Positions 50,194 to 58,992 of a stretch of DNA of 64,000 nt are shown one piece after another (within the stretch, counting starts at the first letter, position 1; the number at the start of each line of letters is the position of its first letter). The position numbers and the translations under genes were made by a program. Location: NCBI RefSeq assembly GCF_001984155.1, contig NZ_MTQO01000050.1, positions 248,001 through 312,000 on the forward strand, written 5' to 3'. The notes under the pieces were generated by a model that had not been told where the DNA came from, did not search any database, and saw only the letters and a program-made list of their open reading frames with translations. This DNA comes from Actinosynnema sp. ALI-1.44. Lineage in GTDB: Bacteria; Actinomycetota; Actinomycetes; Mycobacteriales; Pseudonocardiaceae.

Positions 50194-51765
50194 ATGGGCA
50201 CGTCGAAGACTGCGCCCAAGAGGCGCCAACGCGGCGAGATCGAGACACTCCCCTCGGGTTCCCTGCGCGTCAAAATTTATGCAGGAATCGACCCCATTAG
50301 TGACCGACGTCACTATCTGACGGAGACGATCCCAGCCGGGCCGAACGCTGCTGACGAGGCCGAGAAGGTCAGGATTCGCCTGATCAACGAGGTGAACGAG
50401 CGTCGAAACCCTCGAACCAAGGCAACCGTCAACCAGCTCATGGATCGCTACCTTGAGCTGATCGACGTAGACCCGAACACCCGACAGGGCTACGAGCGGT
50501 CGATCCGGAATCACATCCGGCCCCTGATCGGTGGACTCCAGGTCGGCAAGCTGGACGGCGAAACGCTGGACTCGTTCTACGCCGTGCTGCGCACCTGCCG
50601 GGCGCACTGCGGCGGGCGTAGGTACATCCAGCACCGCACGGAGCGCCCGCATAAGTGCGACCACCGCTGTGGCCCTCACAAGTGTGTCGGACTGTCGGCT
50701 TCATCGATCCGCCAGATCCACTGGTGCCTGAGTGGCGCGCTGAAGCGCGCTGTCCGCTGGCGCTGGCTCAGCGTGAACCCCCTCGAACAAACCGAGCCGC
50801 CCAAGGCTCCAGCACCCAAGCCCACTCCCCCGACTGCCAGCCAGGCCGCAGCGATAGTCAACGAGGCATTCAGGGACCTCGTGTGGGGCGTCATCATCTG
50901 GCTACTGATGGTGACCGGCGTCCGTCGAGGTGAACTCTGCGCGCTGCGCTGGGGCCAGTTGAACTTGGACGAAGCCGTGTTGACGATCTCCACGAGCGTC
51001 AGTCAGGACGGCGCTAAGATCAGGGTGAAGGACACGAAGACCCACCAACAGCGGCGCATCGCCCTAGACACCGTCACTGTGATGTTGCTGCGGTTGTATT
51101 TGAAGCTCTGCGAGGCGCTCGCTGCCGAAATGGCTCAGAAGATTGCCCCGGAGGGCTACTTGTTCTCCGCGTCGCTCGACCACAGCACACCGCTCAAACC
51201 AGACTCGGTGTCGCAACGGTACGTCCGAATGTGCAAGAAGCTCGGCTGGGACATGAACATCCACGAGCTACGCCACTACTCGGCAACCGAATTGATCGCC
51301 GCAGGCGTCGACCCGCGCACGGTCGCTGGACGATTGGGCCACGGCGGTGGCGGAACTACCACGCTCCGCGTATACACCGCTTGGGTTTCCGAGTCTGATC
51401 AACGAGCGGTCAAGGACATACCTTCACGCATGCCAACCCCACCTATCGCGTTCGAATCCGAGGGCGCAGCCGTCTCCACGTTGACGCCCGAGCCGCCGAA
51501 TAGCCCGTACCTGAAGATTGCTGCAGACCTACAGGGGGCTATCTCATGCGGCGCACTCAAGGTTGGTGACGCATTGCCGACCCTGGTCGAAATAACCCAG
51601 CAGTACGGCGTCGCGTCTTCAACCGCGAGCCGCGCGATTCAAGAGTTGAAGAACCTTGGGCTCGTCGCGGCGACCCGTGGACGACGCACCACCGTTACCT
51701 CCTCACGAACCGCTCCACCCAGCGCAACAATCGTCGATCTACAATCTAGGCGCAAACAGCTGTAA
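50194..51765 (+). CDS. int: tyrosine integrase with C-terminal GntR-like winged helix
   Basis: 523 residues. A core-binding domain (~75-190) contains a Cys/His-rich insertion (about 135-164, CRAHCGG...HKCDHRCGPHKC) that could bind zinc. The catalytic domain has Arg244 (TGVRRGE), His357 and Arg360 (HELRH), His383 (RLGHGG) and Tyr394. After it, ~436-505 forms a GntR-type winged HTH (ISCGALKVGDALPTLVEITQQYGVASSTASRAIQELKNLGLVAAT). Drives integration at tRNA-Arg. The fused HTH may let the integrase bind and control its own or the att region. ATG 50194, 77 nt from attL. Confidence 0.96.
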   Translation: MGTSKTAPKRRQRGEIETLPSGSLRVKIYAGIDPISDRRHYLTETIPAGPNAADEAEKVRIRLINEVNERRNPRTKATVNQLMDRYLELIDVDPNTRQGYERSIRNHIRPLIGGLQVGKLDGETLDSFYAVLRTCRAHCGGRRYIQHRTERPHKCDHRCGPHKCVGLSASSIRQIHWCLSGALKRAVRWRWLSVNPLEQTEPPKAPAPKPTPPTASQAAAIVNEAFRDLVWGVIIWLLMVTGVRRGELCALRWGQLNLDEAVLTISTSVSQDGAKIRVKDTKTHQQRRIALDTVTVMLLRLYLKLCEALAAEMAQKIAPEGYLFSASLDHSTPLKPDSVSQRYVRMCKKLGWDMNIHELRHYSATELIAAGVDPRTVAGRLGHGGGGTTTLRVYTAWVSESDQRAVKDIPSRMPTPPIAFESEGAAVSTLTPEPPNSPYLKIAADLQGAISCGALKVGDALPTLVEITQQYGVASSTASRAIQELKNLGLVAATRGRRTTVTSSRTAPPSATIVDLQSRRKQL

Positions 51766-51791
51766 TCGCAGCATGAGCGAGCACGGCAAGC

Positions 51792-52460
51792 TCAGACCGC
51801 ATCCGCCTGACTGGCAGCGTTGTCACTAGAACTCGCAGCTCTCCTTTGTTTAAATTCATCAAATTTCGCAGCGAGCACGAACATGTAGTCTAGAAGCGCC
51901 TCGGAAAATGCAAGCGCATCAACAGCATCTTCCCGAGAAACCGGCCTACCGGTGTAATGCGCCCCCTCGTTCCCAAGAACCCGCAACTCTTGCGCCCAAT
52001 CGGCAAGCCGACCGTCAATCATTCCTCGGCTTTGAAGTTCCTTCAGACTTTTAACCAGAATTCGCTCACTTATCCCAGCTTCGATACACACACCCTCAAG
52101 AGTGCGGCGCACCATTACAACGGCAGCAGTAAACGCCCTGGAGTCGTAGCATTTCCGTGCTTCATCATGCTCACGACGCAATTTCTCCGGAACTGCATTA
52201 CTCAGCGGCCGACCGTGACTGGGCCAGAGTCGGACAAAGTCACCCCACCCATCGTCATAGTCTTCACGACACATCAAAAAACCTTGACCACACTGGTTAC
52301 AGCGCAGAAGTTCCAGCAAATACGGCGGACACTCTTCCCAGTTTCTATATTCAACACTTCCACGAATCTCGCCCATCACCGGATTTTCACAGTACGGGCA
52401 AACAACAAGATGCGCAGGCGGATGAGACTGCGACGGGACCGAGTCCCACGGGTTAGACAT
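51792..52460 (-). CDS. DUF4145-domain protein (HEPN clan), element cargo
   Basis: 222 residues. N-terminal zinc-ribbon-like CPYCENPV...CNQCGQG (about 20-60). The DUF4145 domain (~100-200) has TAAVVMVRRTLEGVCIEAGI and LRVLGNEGAHYTG, the hallmark of this HEPN-clan family, often found beside restriction or abortive-infection genes. ATG 52460 with GGGTGG upstream. The region is visibly richer in A/T than the chromosome, pointing to separate acquisition. Convergent with int, 26 nt apart. Confidence 0.82.
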   Translation of the reverse strand: MSNPWDSVPSQSHPPAHLVVCPYCENPVMGEIRGSVEYRNWEECPPYLLELLRCNQCGQGFLMCREDYDDGWGDFVRLWPSHGRPLSNAVPEKLRREHDEARKCYDSRAFTAAVVMVRRTLEGVCIEAGISERILVKSLKELQSRGMIDGRLADWAQELRVLGNEGAHYTGRPVSREDAVDALAFSEALLDYMFVLAAKFDEFKQRRAASSSDNAASQADAV

Positions 52461-52599
52461 AATTATCCACCCTTCTACTGATCGTATGGTGGCTATCGCT
52501 TGAAGCAACTTGGAGTTACCAGCCTGCGATAACGATTCGCTTCCGGCGTACTCCTACCCAAGGTTCGCTGGGCACACTTGACATCCGTAGGCTGCCTCA

Positions 52600-53166
52600 G
52601 TGACTGAGGCACATGGGTCGTGGAAGACGTATGGCGAGCGGCTGGTCTACGACAACCGATGGGTCCGCTTGGGACTTGTGGACGTTGAGGCTCCGAACGG
52701 TGAACGCTGGGACTATCACGTAGTCCACTTGGCACCGATCGCCATCGGAATGATTGTGAACCAACAGGACGAGGTCTTGTTGCTGTGGCGCTACCGCTTC
52801 GCCACCGAGCAGTGGGGGTACGAGTTGCTCGGTGGTCTGGTGGAAGAGGGTGAAGCCCCAGCGGTTACAGCAGCGCGGGAGATCGAGGAAGAGAGCGGCT
52901 GGCGGCCGGTCGGCGAGCCGGAGCACCTCATCGGCTTCGAGCCGTTGCCTGGCCAGGTGACGGCGAAGACGGACGTGTACGTGTGGCGCGACGCCGAGAA
53001 GATCGGTGAGCCAACCGATACGGAGGAGGTCGGCCGCTTGGAGTGGGTTCCATTGAGTCGAATCCCGGAACTGGCTGCACAGCAACAGCTCCTGGGCGCA
53101 GGAGCGTTGGTCCCCCTGCTGTACTACGTGGCCTCACGCGGTATCGGCACTGCCGGGCAGGATTAG
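52600..53166 (+). CDS. NUDIX hydrolase
   Basis: 188 residues. A complete Nudix box, Gly79-x5-Glu85-x7-Arg93-Glu94-Ile-x-Glu97-Glu98-x-Gly100-Trp, binds Mg and cleaves nucleoside diphosphate-linked substrates; the layout resembles ADP-ribose pyrophosphatases. GTG start at 52600. NUDIX genes are frequent passengers of actinomycete integrative elements; their role there is unproven. The last 33 nt overlap the convergent HTH-TPR gene. Confidence 0.9.
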   Translation: MTEAHGSWKTYGERLVYDNRWVRLGLVDVEAPNGERWDYHVVHLAPIAIGMIVNQQDEVLLLWRYRFATEQWGYELLGGLVEEGEAPAVTAAREIEEESGWRPVGEPEHLIGFEPLPGQVTAKTDVYVWRDAEKIGEPTDTEEVGRLEWVPLSRIPELAAQQQLLGAGALVPLLYYVASRGIGTAGQD

Positions 53167-54264
53167 GCGGCTGAGTCGACGTCGCTGCCGGTCGGACTTG
53201 ATCTGGTTGGCAAGCCGCTTCGCCTCACGTGAATAGGTGAGTGCGGCTTCTCGGTCCCCGGCGGCGGCGTAGGCAACAGCGAGGTCCACGAGCAGACCCG
53301 TCTTGCCACGAATGAAGTCGGCAGGCACGCGAGGCAACGTGTGACTGAGTTGGTCAATGGCGTCCGGTTCGCCGAGTCGTGCGAGTGCGTGGCCTCGCCA
53401 CCGAGCAAGGTGCGAGTCAGCAAGGAACAGGAACGGCAGGGCTGGGTCCACGGGATCAGCAGGGACAAGTGCGTCCGCAGCGTCGAACGCCCGGAGCGCT
53501 TCGTCTCGGTGTCCAGCGGCGGCCAGCCCCTCGCCATGTGCAGCGGCAAGCCACGCACGCAAGAGGGACGGCGCGGCGTGGTCTGCAAGCGTACGAGCGG
53601 ACGCCAGAAGCTCAACGGCGCCGTGCACCTGACCAAGGTCGATCAGGATGAAAGCCTGCTGCGCCGTAGCGTGCGCAAGCAGCGTTGGTGACTGTGCCTG
53701 ATGCGCGGCGGCCTTGGCGCGCTCGTGGTGGTCCCACGACTGGTTGAACGCGGCACGGTCGAGCGCTTCCCACCCAGCCAAGGCAGAGGCTTCCGTGAGG
53801 ACTCCGGCGAGCGCTTCACGGTGCCCCTGCGCAGTGCTGAACGTCAGTAGTTCCTCGATCTGCTTGATGGTGCTGCGGAGCTGGTCGAGCAGGACCACGC
53901 CACCGAACCGCCGGTCGACGTGCCGAGCGTTCTCGACCTGCTGACTGAACAGTTCGATCATCCCCGCATCGACACTGCGGGCGACCGAGATGCGAGCGAT
54001 GAGCTCATCGGCGTCGTTGTCGTCCTGCTCTGGCGGGAAACCGAGCTCTTCGTTGGTTCGGCCGTAGACGTCGCGAAACAAGCGCTGATATTGCGCGCTG
54101 ACAGCTTCCCGACCGTTCTCCCAACGAGACATCTTTGTCTTCATGCTGGCCGCCGACATCACCGGAAGCGCGAGTGCATCCGCACGATGCAGAAGCATCC
54201 GGATCACTTCTTCAGCGGAGTAGCCGAGCTGCTTTCTCACCGCTTGAAGCCTGGTTCCAGCCAT
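53134..54264 (-). CDS. XRE-type HTH plus TPR regulator, copy A
   Basis: 376 residues. The N-terminal 50 (GTRLQAVRKQLGYSAEEVIRMLLHRA...SAASMKTKMSRWENGREAV) form a degenerate Cro-like HTH. ~90-370 is a TPR array (HAEGLAAAGHRDEALRAFDAADALVP...). Such proteins in streptomycete elements sense signals or regulate transfer. It is clearly paralogous to the gene at 60362, especially over LAGWEALD and LLRAWLAAAHGE. ATG start. GC-rich like the host. Confidence 0.85.
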   Translation of the reverse strand: MAGTRLQAVRKQLGYSAEEVIRMLLHRADALALPVMSAASMKTKMSRWENGREAVSAQYQRLFRDVYGRTNEELGFPPEQDDNDADELIARISVARSVDAGMIELFSQQVENARHVDRRFGGVVLLDQLRSTIKQIEELLTFSTAQGHREALAGVLTEASALAGWEALDRAAFNQSWDHHERAKAAAHQAQSPTLLAHATAQQAFILIDLGQVHGAVELLASARTLADHAAPSLLRAWLAAAHGEGLAAAGHRDEALRAFDAADALVPADPVDPALPFLFLADSHLARWRGHALARLGEPDAIDQLSHTLPRVPADFIRGKTGLLVDLAVAYAAAGDREAALTYSREAKRLANQIKSDRQRRRLSRLILPGSADTA

Positions 54265-54446
54265 CTCTCTCCTTGGCCGAATAACTACCCTGACCTGCGA
54301 AGTTAATTCGAGTTAACAGGACAAGGGTTAACCGAAGCCAACTGTGGAAGCGCGTGAAAATGCCGTTCTCTGTAGGCATGAACGCGACACGAAATGACAG
54401 GTCAGCAACCCAGTGCGGGTTGCTGGCGGGACCGCCGAAGCGGCAC

Positions 54447-54836
54447 CTACCGTTGCCGGTTCTCATCCGCACGGTTGATCACTGTCGTCAGTCTGGTGTT
54501 GATCGTGTCAAGCCGTTCGGCGATCTCGTCCAACCGTCCTTCGATGGCGGACAGGCGGTTTGCGACAGGATCGTCGGCGTACTCGATCGGATCGCCGGGT
54601 GCGGGCGGCCTGCGGCCCTCCAGCACGGCAGTCAGATGCTGAGGGTGCCAGCCGAGCGCCACAGACAGGGCTTCAAGCGTGCGCGTACCGCGTCGGCGTT
54701 CGACGGTGTTGTACTGAAGCTCGCGGATGATGGCCTGCGAAACGGCCGAGCGTTCAGCAAGGACGCGTTGCTTTATCCCGAGCTCGTTCACGCGCTCGTT
54801 GATGGCCTTCGCGACCGCCGCCCAATCTTCCGTCAC
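54447..54836 (-). CDS. XRE-family regulator of the element
   Basis: 129 residues. HTH: INERVNELGIKQRVLAERSAVSQAIIRELQYNTVERRRGTRTLEALSVALGW. Then a C-terminal helical/coiled part (RLSAIEGRLDEIAERLDTINTRLTTVINR), which would dimerise. GTG 54836 has GGAGG with 5-nt spacing, better than the upstream start. Divergent from xis, with a perfect 18-bp palindrome (54941-54958) between: a likely master repressor of excision and transfer, comparable in position to KorSA-type regulators. Confidence 0.82.
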   Translation of the reverse strand: MTEDWAAVAKAINERVNELGIKQRVLAERSAVSQAIIRELQYNTVERRRGTRTLEALSVALGWHPQHLTAVLEGRRPPAPGDPIEYADDPVANRLSAIEGRLDEIAERLDTINTRLTTVINRADENRQR

Positions 54837-54940
54837 GTATTCCTCCGCGCTCCGCCTCACCACCGAGATTAGCCGTACTCCGTGATTCGGTGGGCGGGAC
54901 CAAGCAATAGCGCCCGCGGTTGGACCATTCGTGTGCCAAG

Positions 54941-54958
54941 CACGCTGATATCAGCGTG
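54941..54958. promoter_or_regulatory. 18-bp perfect palindrome between regulator and xis
   Basis: CACGCTGATATCAGCGTG, fully self-complementary. A second, weaker inverted repeat, ATCGGC (54963-54968) and GCCGAT (54978-54983), follows. The pair sits in the 170-bp divergent gap, just upstream of the xis-whiB-traB chain, as expected for the switch operator. Confidence 0.8.
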
Positions 54959-55006
54959 AATTATCGGCTGAAATTACGCCGATTCACAAAACACAGGGAT
55001 TCCTCA

Positions 55007-55285
55007 ATGAGCACAGCTATGCCCAACGCCGGTCCACCGGCGTTCTACACAGTCCGAGAAGCGGCACGGATTCTCCGCGTCGGCGCGGCCACGCTGTACC
55101 GGGCGATCAGGGAGGACGCCTTCCCCGCCGTCCGCCTGCGCACCCGTTACGTCGTCCCAGCAGTGGCCATTGACTGCCTGCTGGCGGAAGTCGCCGAGTC
55201 CGGCGGTTGCGTTGACGTGGCGCAGTTGGCGGCCGAGCGTCGCGCAGCGCGGGAGTTCGAGCAGCGTGGGGGTGCGCGGTGGTGA
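55007..55285 (+). CDS. xis: excisionase-like MerR/Xis helix-turn-helix protein
   Basis: 92 residues. The HTH_17-type domain (FYTVREAARILRVGAATLYRAIREDAFPAVRLRTRYVVPAVAIDCLL) is that of actinomycete excisionases, which direct Int toward excision. ATG 55007 chosen near the conserved domain; the frame opens further up. Stop overlaps the WhiB start (GTGA). First gene of the overlapping chain ending in traB. Confidence 0.8.
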   Translation: MSTAMPNAGPPAFYTVREAARILRVGAATLYRAIREDAFPAVRLRTRYVVPAVAIDCLLAEVAESGGCVDVAQLAAERRAAREFEQRGGARW

Positions 55286-55650
55286 ACCCCGACGACAAGA
55301 AGCGACTGGAGAACATCGCCGCACGTTTGGATCGGTTGCGGAACGTCCCAACGGACGTCCTTGCCGACATCGTCAGGTCCCAAGGCTTGTGCATGTGGGC
55401 CTACAACGACGACGACCCGGCAGACATGTTGACCGGCATCGACACGCCGGATCGTGAACTTGCTCTCCGGTACTGCGCGGGATGCCCAGTGCAAGACCAC
55501 TGCCTGGAGTGGGAACTGCGTACCCAAGGCACCGACACGGTAGGGATCTGGGGCGCCATGCCGGAAAGCGATCGACGAGCGCTCTATCCACTGTGGCGAG
55601 CTCGTGGTGACCGTCCCGGCGAGCACGCCGACGGAGGTGAGCCGGAATGA
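55282..55650 (+). CDS. WhiB-family iron-sulfur transcription factor
   Basis: 122 residues. Four Cys ligands with canonical spacing C-x27-C-x2-C-x5-C (about residues 37, 65, 68, 74) and the GIWGAM turn, a GVWGG variant, before the basic DNA-binding tail (ESDRRALYPLWRARGD). Would hold a [4Fe-4S] cluster sensing O2 or NO. Start GTG 55282 lies in the xis stop; GTG 55279 also fits. Its place in the transfer operon suggests redox or developmental control of conjugation. Confidence 0.93.
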   Translation: MNPDDKKRLENIAARLDRLRNVPTDVLADIVRSQGLCMWAYNDDDPADMLTGIDTPDRELALRYCAGCPVQDHCLEWELRTQGTDTVGIWGAMPESDRRALYPLWRARGDRPGEHADGGEPE

Positions 55651-55979
55651 CAGTCAGCCTTACTCCGCAACAGGTCCTGACCGGCATTGGAGTCCTGCTC
55701 GCGTTGTTCTTCGTCTGGCGCGTGGGTGCGAAGCGTGCACGGGCAGCTGCCGACGCGGCGCGGACTGGCGCACGTCTGGTGTCGTTGGCTGGTCGGGTGA
55801 CGTTCACCGCAGCGCTCATGGTGGGTGTGCAATGGTTGGTGATCACGCACTCTGGCAACGTCACCCTGCTCCTGGTGGTACTCGTTCTGCCTGACCTCCT
55901 GGCCGGGTATGTACTCACCAAGGCGTTGACGGTATCCACCATGGACGATCGTCGCCGAAGCCGCGGTGACCGGCGATGA
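55647..55979 (+). CDS. small membrane protein of the transfer operon
   Basis: 110 residues with an N-terminal helix (LTGIGVLLALFFVWRVGA), a central helix pair (AGRVTFTAALMVGVQWLVI and VTLLLVVLVLPDLLAGYVL) and a basic C-terminus. No family assigned. ATGA overlaps on both sides. By position it resembles the Spd/Kil spread functions of Streptomyces plasmids. Confidence 0.75.
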   Translation: MTVSLTPQQVLTGIGVLLALFFVWRVGAKRARAAADAARTGARLVSLAGRVTFTAALMVGVQWLVITHSGNVTLLLVVLVLPDLLAGYVLTKALTVSTMDDRRRSRGDRR

Positions 55980-56845
55980 ACACGGAAAGTGTTGCACAGC
56001 AACAAGGATCGGAAGGGCGGGCTGCCTTCGGGCGGCCCGCCGGCCGATCGGCCAACCGTGTCGAGCAGCTGGCGCGGGACGCGGCAGAGGCGGCAGAGTT
56101 CCGCGCGTACCAGACACATCCGGATGTGATCGCGTTTCGAGTGGAGCAAGTGCGGTCACAGGTGGACCGGTTGTGCTGGGCAGGGATCGTGCTTGGTCTG
56201 GCGTTCACCATGACCAACGTTCAGCAGTTCGCCGCCGCCGGAGCGATTGCGTGGTCACTGCCGTGGCTGGCGGCGTGGCTGCTCGATCCGACAGTGTCTC
56301 TGGTGTTGCTGTCTATCCTGCGGGCAGAGCAGGTCACCGCGCGGTACCAGGTCCAGACCGGAGCGTGGGTGCGGCGGGCAAAGTGGTTCACGCTCGCAGC
56401 CACATACGTGATGAACACGTGGTCGTCGTATGCGGCTGGTTCGTTGTCGGGGATCGTGTTGCATTCGGTGCCGCCGTTGGTGGTGTTCGTGGCGGCGGAG
56501 GCAATCACTGACCTACGCGACAAGCTCACCGAAGCGGTCACGGCGGCGTTCACCAACGCAACCGCCGTGAACACGCCAGCCGGAGCAACGCCCGTTCACG
56601 AGACGCTGGGCGAGACGTCGCCTGTCGCGCGTCGGCCTTTGGCGCGGCGGCGAAAGTTGTTCGCGGATTACATGGCAGAGGCCAGGACGGCATGGCAACC
56701 CGGCGTGGCGGTAACTCCTGCGTGGGTTCGACAGGTCACCACGTGTTCCCGGGGCTTGTCGTCACGCCTGGCCGCCGCCCTTGTGTCCGAACTGGAGTCA
56801 CTCATTGACTCTGATGAGACACCGGAAAGTGAGGCAGAGCAATGA
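55976..56845 (+). CDS. spread (Spd)-like DUF2637-type membrane protein
   Basis: 289 residues. Membrane helices at about 60-82, 85-105, 130-150 and 155-170 (LCWAGIVLGLAFTMTNVQQFAA... and SLSGIVLHSVPPLVVFVAAEAI), then a cytoplasmic helical tail. The layout is that of DUF2637/Spd proteins encoded next to TraB, which help plasmid DNA pass between hyphal compartments. ATGA overlaps with the genes before and after. Confidence 0.78.
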   Translation: MNTESVAQQQGSEGRAAFGRPAGRSANRVEQLARDAAEAAEFRAYQTHPDVIAFRVEQVRSQVDRLCWAGIVLGLAFTMTNVQQFAAAGAIAWSLPWLAAWLLDPTVSLVLLSILRAEQVTARYQVQTGAWVRRAKWFTLAATYVMNTWSSYAAGSLSGIVLHSVPPLVVFVAAEAITDLRDKLTEAVTAAFTNATAVNTPAGATPVHETLGETSPVARRPLARRRKLFADYMAEARTAWQPGVAVTPAWVRQVTTCSRGLSSRLAAALVSELESLIDSDETPESEAEQ

Positions 56846-58992
56846 CAGTCGACCGTGTGCCTCGTGACCTGGTGAACAGCGCAGGCGTTCACAACGTCGT
56901 GCACGTCGGGCCGGTGCTGGACGCTGAATTGGTGAACGGCGACGCCCGGCAGGACGTTCACCCGTCGCCACTCTGGCGACGGCTGGCGTCGTGGTGGCGG
57001 CGTTCACCGCGTGTGCCGAGCGCGTTCAAGAGCCGCGCGCAAGCTGTTCAGGCGGCCAAGGACGCCGTTGCTGCGGCGATGCGGTACCCGTTCCGATTCG
57101 TAGGCGCGGTGGTCCGTGGCGTGGTAGTGGCAGTTCGGGCATGGCGTCGGTGGGTCACGGTCCAGGACTACCGCACCGCTGCCGAAGAGGCGTCGAAGCT
57201 GGCGGACAAGTTCACCGACATTCGTGCACTGACATTGTTCCGGTGGAAGGTCACAGGGACCGTGACACTCGCGGCCACTCTGGTGATGCTCCTGGGTGAT
57301 CTGCTCTACGGCGTCCACGCGTTCTGGATCGCTGGTCTGGTCGGAGCGGTGGTGTTGGCGATTGTCGGTAGGCGTAAGGATGGCAGTCCGGGTCGTAAGG
57401 CAGCGTTGGCCGGTCCACGTACGTTGACGTGGACGATGGACCCGCAGGTGCTCGTGGATGCCTTCCGAGACGCGAAGCTCATCGGCAAGGATGAGGGCCT
57501 GCGGTTGGTCGAGCGCGCCACGCGGTCAGGCGATGGTTGGGCAATCACCGTGGATCTCCCGGCGACTCGCAAGGCCGCCGATGTGATCAAGCACCGAGAG
57601 GCGCTCGCATCTGCCCTTGCAGTGGATGAAGTGCAGTTGATCGTGGAGCGTGTGCGCGGTGCGGGCGGCCACGCTGGGCGAGTGGCGATGTGGGTTGCCG
57701 ACGCGGACCCTTACGCCAAGGACTCACCGCCGACGCCGTTGCTACGGGCGGAGTCGTGGGATGCATGGCGGCCAGTGCCGTTTGGCCGTGACCCACGCGA
57801 CCGCCGGGTAGACCTCCCACTGGTGTGGACTTCGCTTCTCATCGGTGCGCTGCCGAGACACGGCAAGACGATGGCGGAACGGTTGGCCGCCGCTGGGCTG
57901 ATTCTCGATCCGTACGCACGGTTGTACGTAGCAGACTTCAAGGGTGGCAAGGACTGGAAAGCGTGCGAGCAGTGCGCCTACCGATTCTTCTCCGGCGATG
58001 ACACCGACCACGTTCTGTTGTTCAAGGCGTGGCTGGAGTCACTGGTGGTTGACGTGCAAGCCCGGTACGCACGCATGCAAAGTCTGGACGACGAGATCTG
58101 CCCAGAATCAAAGATCACTCCAGCGATCAGCCGCGATCCAAACGTCGACATGCCGGTCACCGCGGTCATCATCGACGAAGCGCACATACCGTTGGAAGAC
58201 AAGACAACTGTAGAAGTCGATGGCAGGAAGGTGAAGCTTGGCGACTACGTCGGCGACCTGCTGACGTGGTTGGTGCGCAAGGGTCCAGCGGCGGGCATCG
58301 TCGTCATCGCGGCCACTCAGCGGCCGGACTCGAACACCATCCCGTCGCGGTTGCGGGCGGTGCTTGGCTCTCGGTTCGCATTGCGGGTGATGGACTGGCG
58401 TGACTCGAACATCATCCTCGGCGAGCAGATGAACACCAGAGGATACGACGCCTCCACACTGCTGGCGTCGCACAAGGGTGTCGGGATTCTGCGGCCGGAC
58501 GGTGAAGCCAGCAACGGCGACGTGGTAGCGACGACACTGCGAACCTACTACATGTCCAACCAGGACTGGCAGAACATCTGCCAACGCGGACGCGCACTCC
58601 GCGAGGCAGCCGGAACGTTGACCGGGTACGCCGTGGGCGAGGACGCCGCATCGGAGTTGGACCAAGCGGTGTTGGTCAGGGCTATCGGGAGCGGTACGAG
58701 CGACGACGAGACCGACGAAGCGGTGTTGGAGGTGGTCGAGCCCCTTGCTTCGGTCGTGGCGTACCTCGGTGACGAAGTAGACAGTCGGCCATTCGTACCC
58801 ACGGCCGAGCTGATCGAGGCGTTGGGAGTGGAGCCGACCGCGTTCGGGCGACAGATGGCTGAGTTGGGGTGCCGCTCACGACGAGAACGCATCTACAGCG
58901 AGGATGGATCGACACGGCAGGTACGCGGGTACTTCACCGCTGACATACGCGCAGCCATCGACGACAGCGGTGAGGCTGATGTTGACGAGTGA
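56842..58992 (+). CDS. TraB-type FtsK/SpoIIIE DNA translocase
   Basis: 716 residues. Two membrane helices (~138-175), Walker A GALPRHGKT (335-343), Walker B VTAVIIDEAH (439-448), the AATQRPD motif (~490), and a C-terminal winged helix (~650-707, TAELIEALGVEPTAFGRQMAELGCRSRRERIYSEDG...). This is the FtsK-like TraB family that pumps double-stranded element DNA into the recipient, recognising short repeats through the winged helix. ATGA overlap at its start; the repeat cluster begins at the stop codon. Confidence 0.93.
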   Translation: MTVDRVPRDLVNSAGVHNVVHVGPVLDAELVNGDARQDVHPSPLWRRLASWWRRSPRVPSAFKSRAQAVQAAKDAVAAAMRYPFRFVGAVVRGVVVAVRAWRRWVTVQDYRTAAEEASKLADKFTDIRALTLFRWKVTGTVTLAATLVMLLGDLLYGVHAFWIAGLVGAVVLAIVGRRKDGSPGRKAALAGPRTLTWTMDPQVLVDAFRDAKLIGKDEGLRLVERATRSGDGWAITVDLPATRKAADVIKHREALASALAVDEVQLIVERVRGAGGHAGRVAMWVADADPYAKDSPPTPLLRAESWDAWRPVPFGRDPRDRRVDLPLVWTSLLIGALPRHGKTMAERLAAAGLILDPYARLYVADFKGGKDWKACEQCAYRFFSGDDTDHVLLFKAWLESLVVDVQARYARMQSLDDEICPESKITPAISRDPNVDMPVTAVIIDEAHIPLEDKTTVEVDGRKVKLGDYVGDLLTWLVRKGPAAGIVVIAATQRPDSNTIPSRLRAVLGSRFALRVMDWRDSNIILGEQMNTRGYDASTLLASHKGVGILRPDGEASNGDVVATTLRTYYMSNQDWQNICQRGRALREAAGTLTGYAVGEDAASELDQAVLVRAIGSGTSDDETDEAVLEVVEPLASVVAYLGDEVDSRPFVPTAELIEALGVEPTAFGRQMAELGCRSRRERIYSEDGSTRQVRGYFTADIRAAIDDSGEADVDE

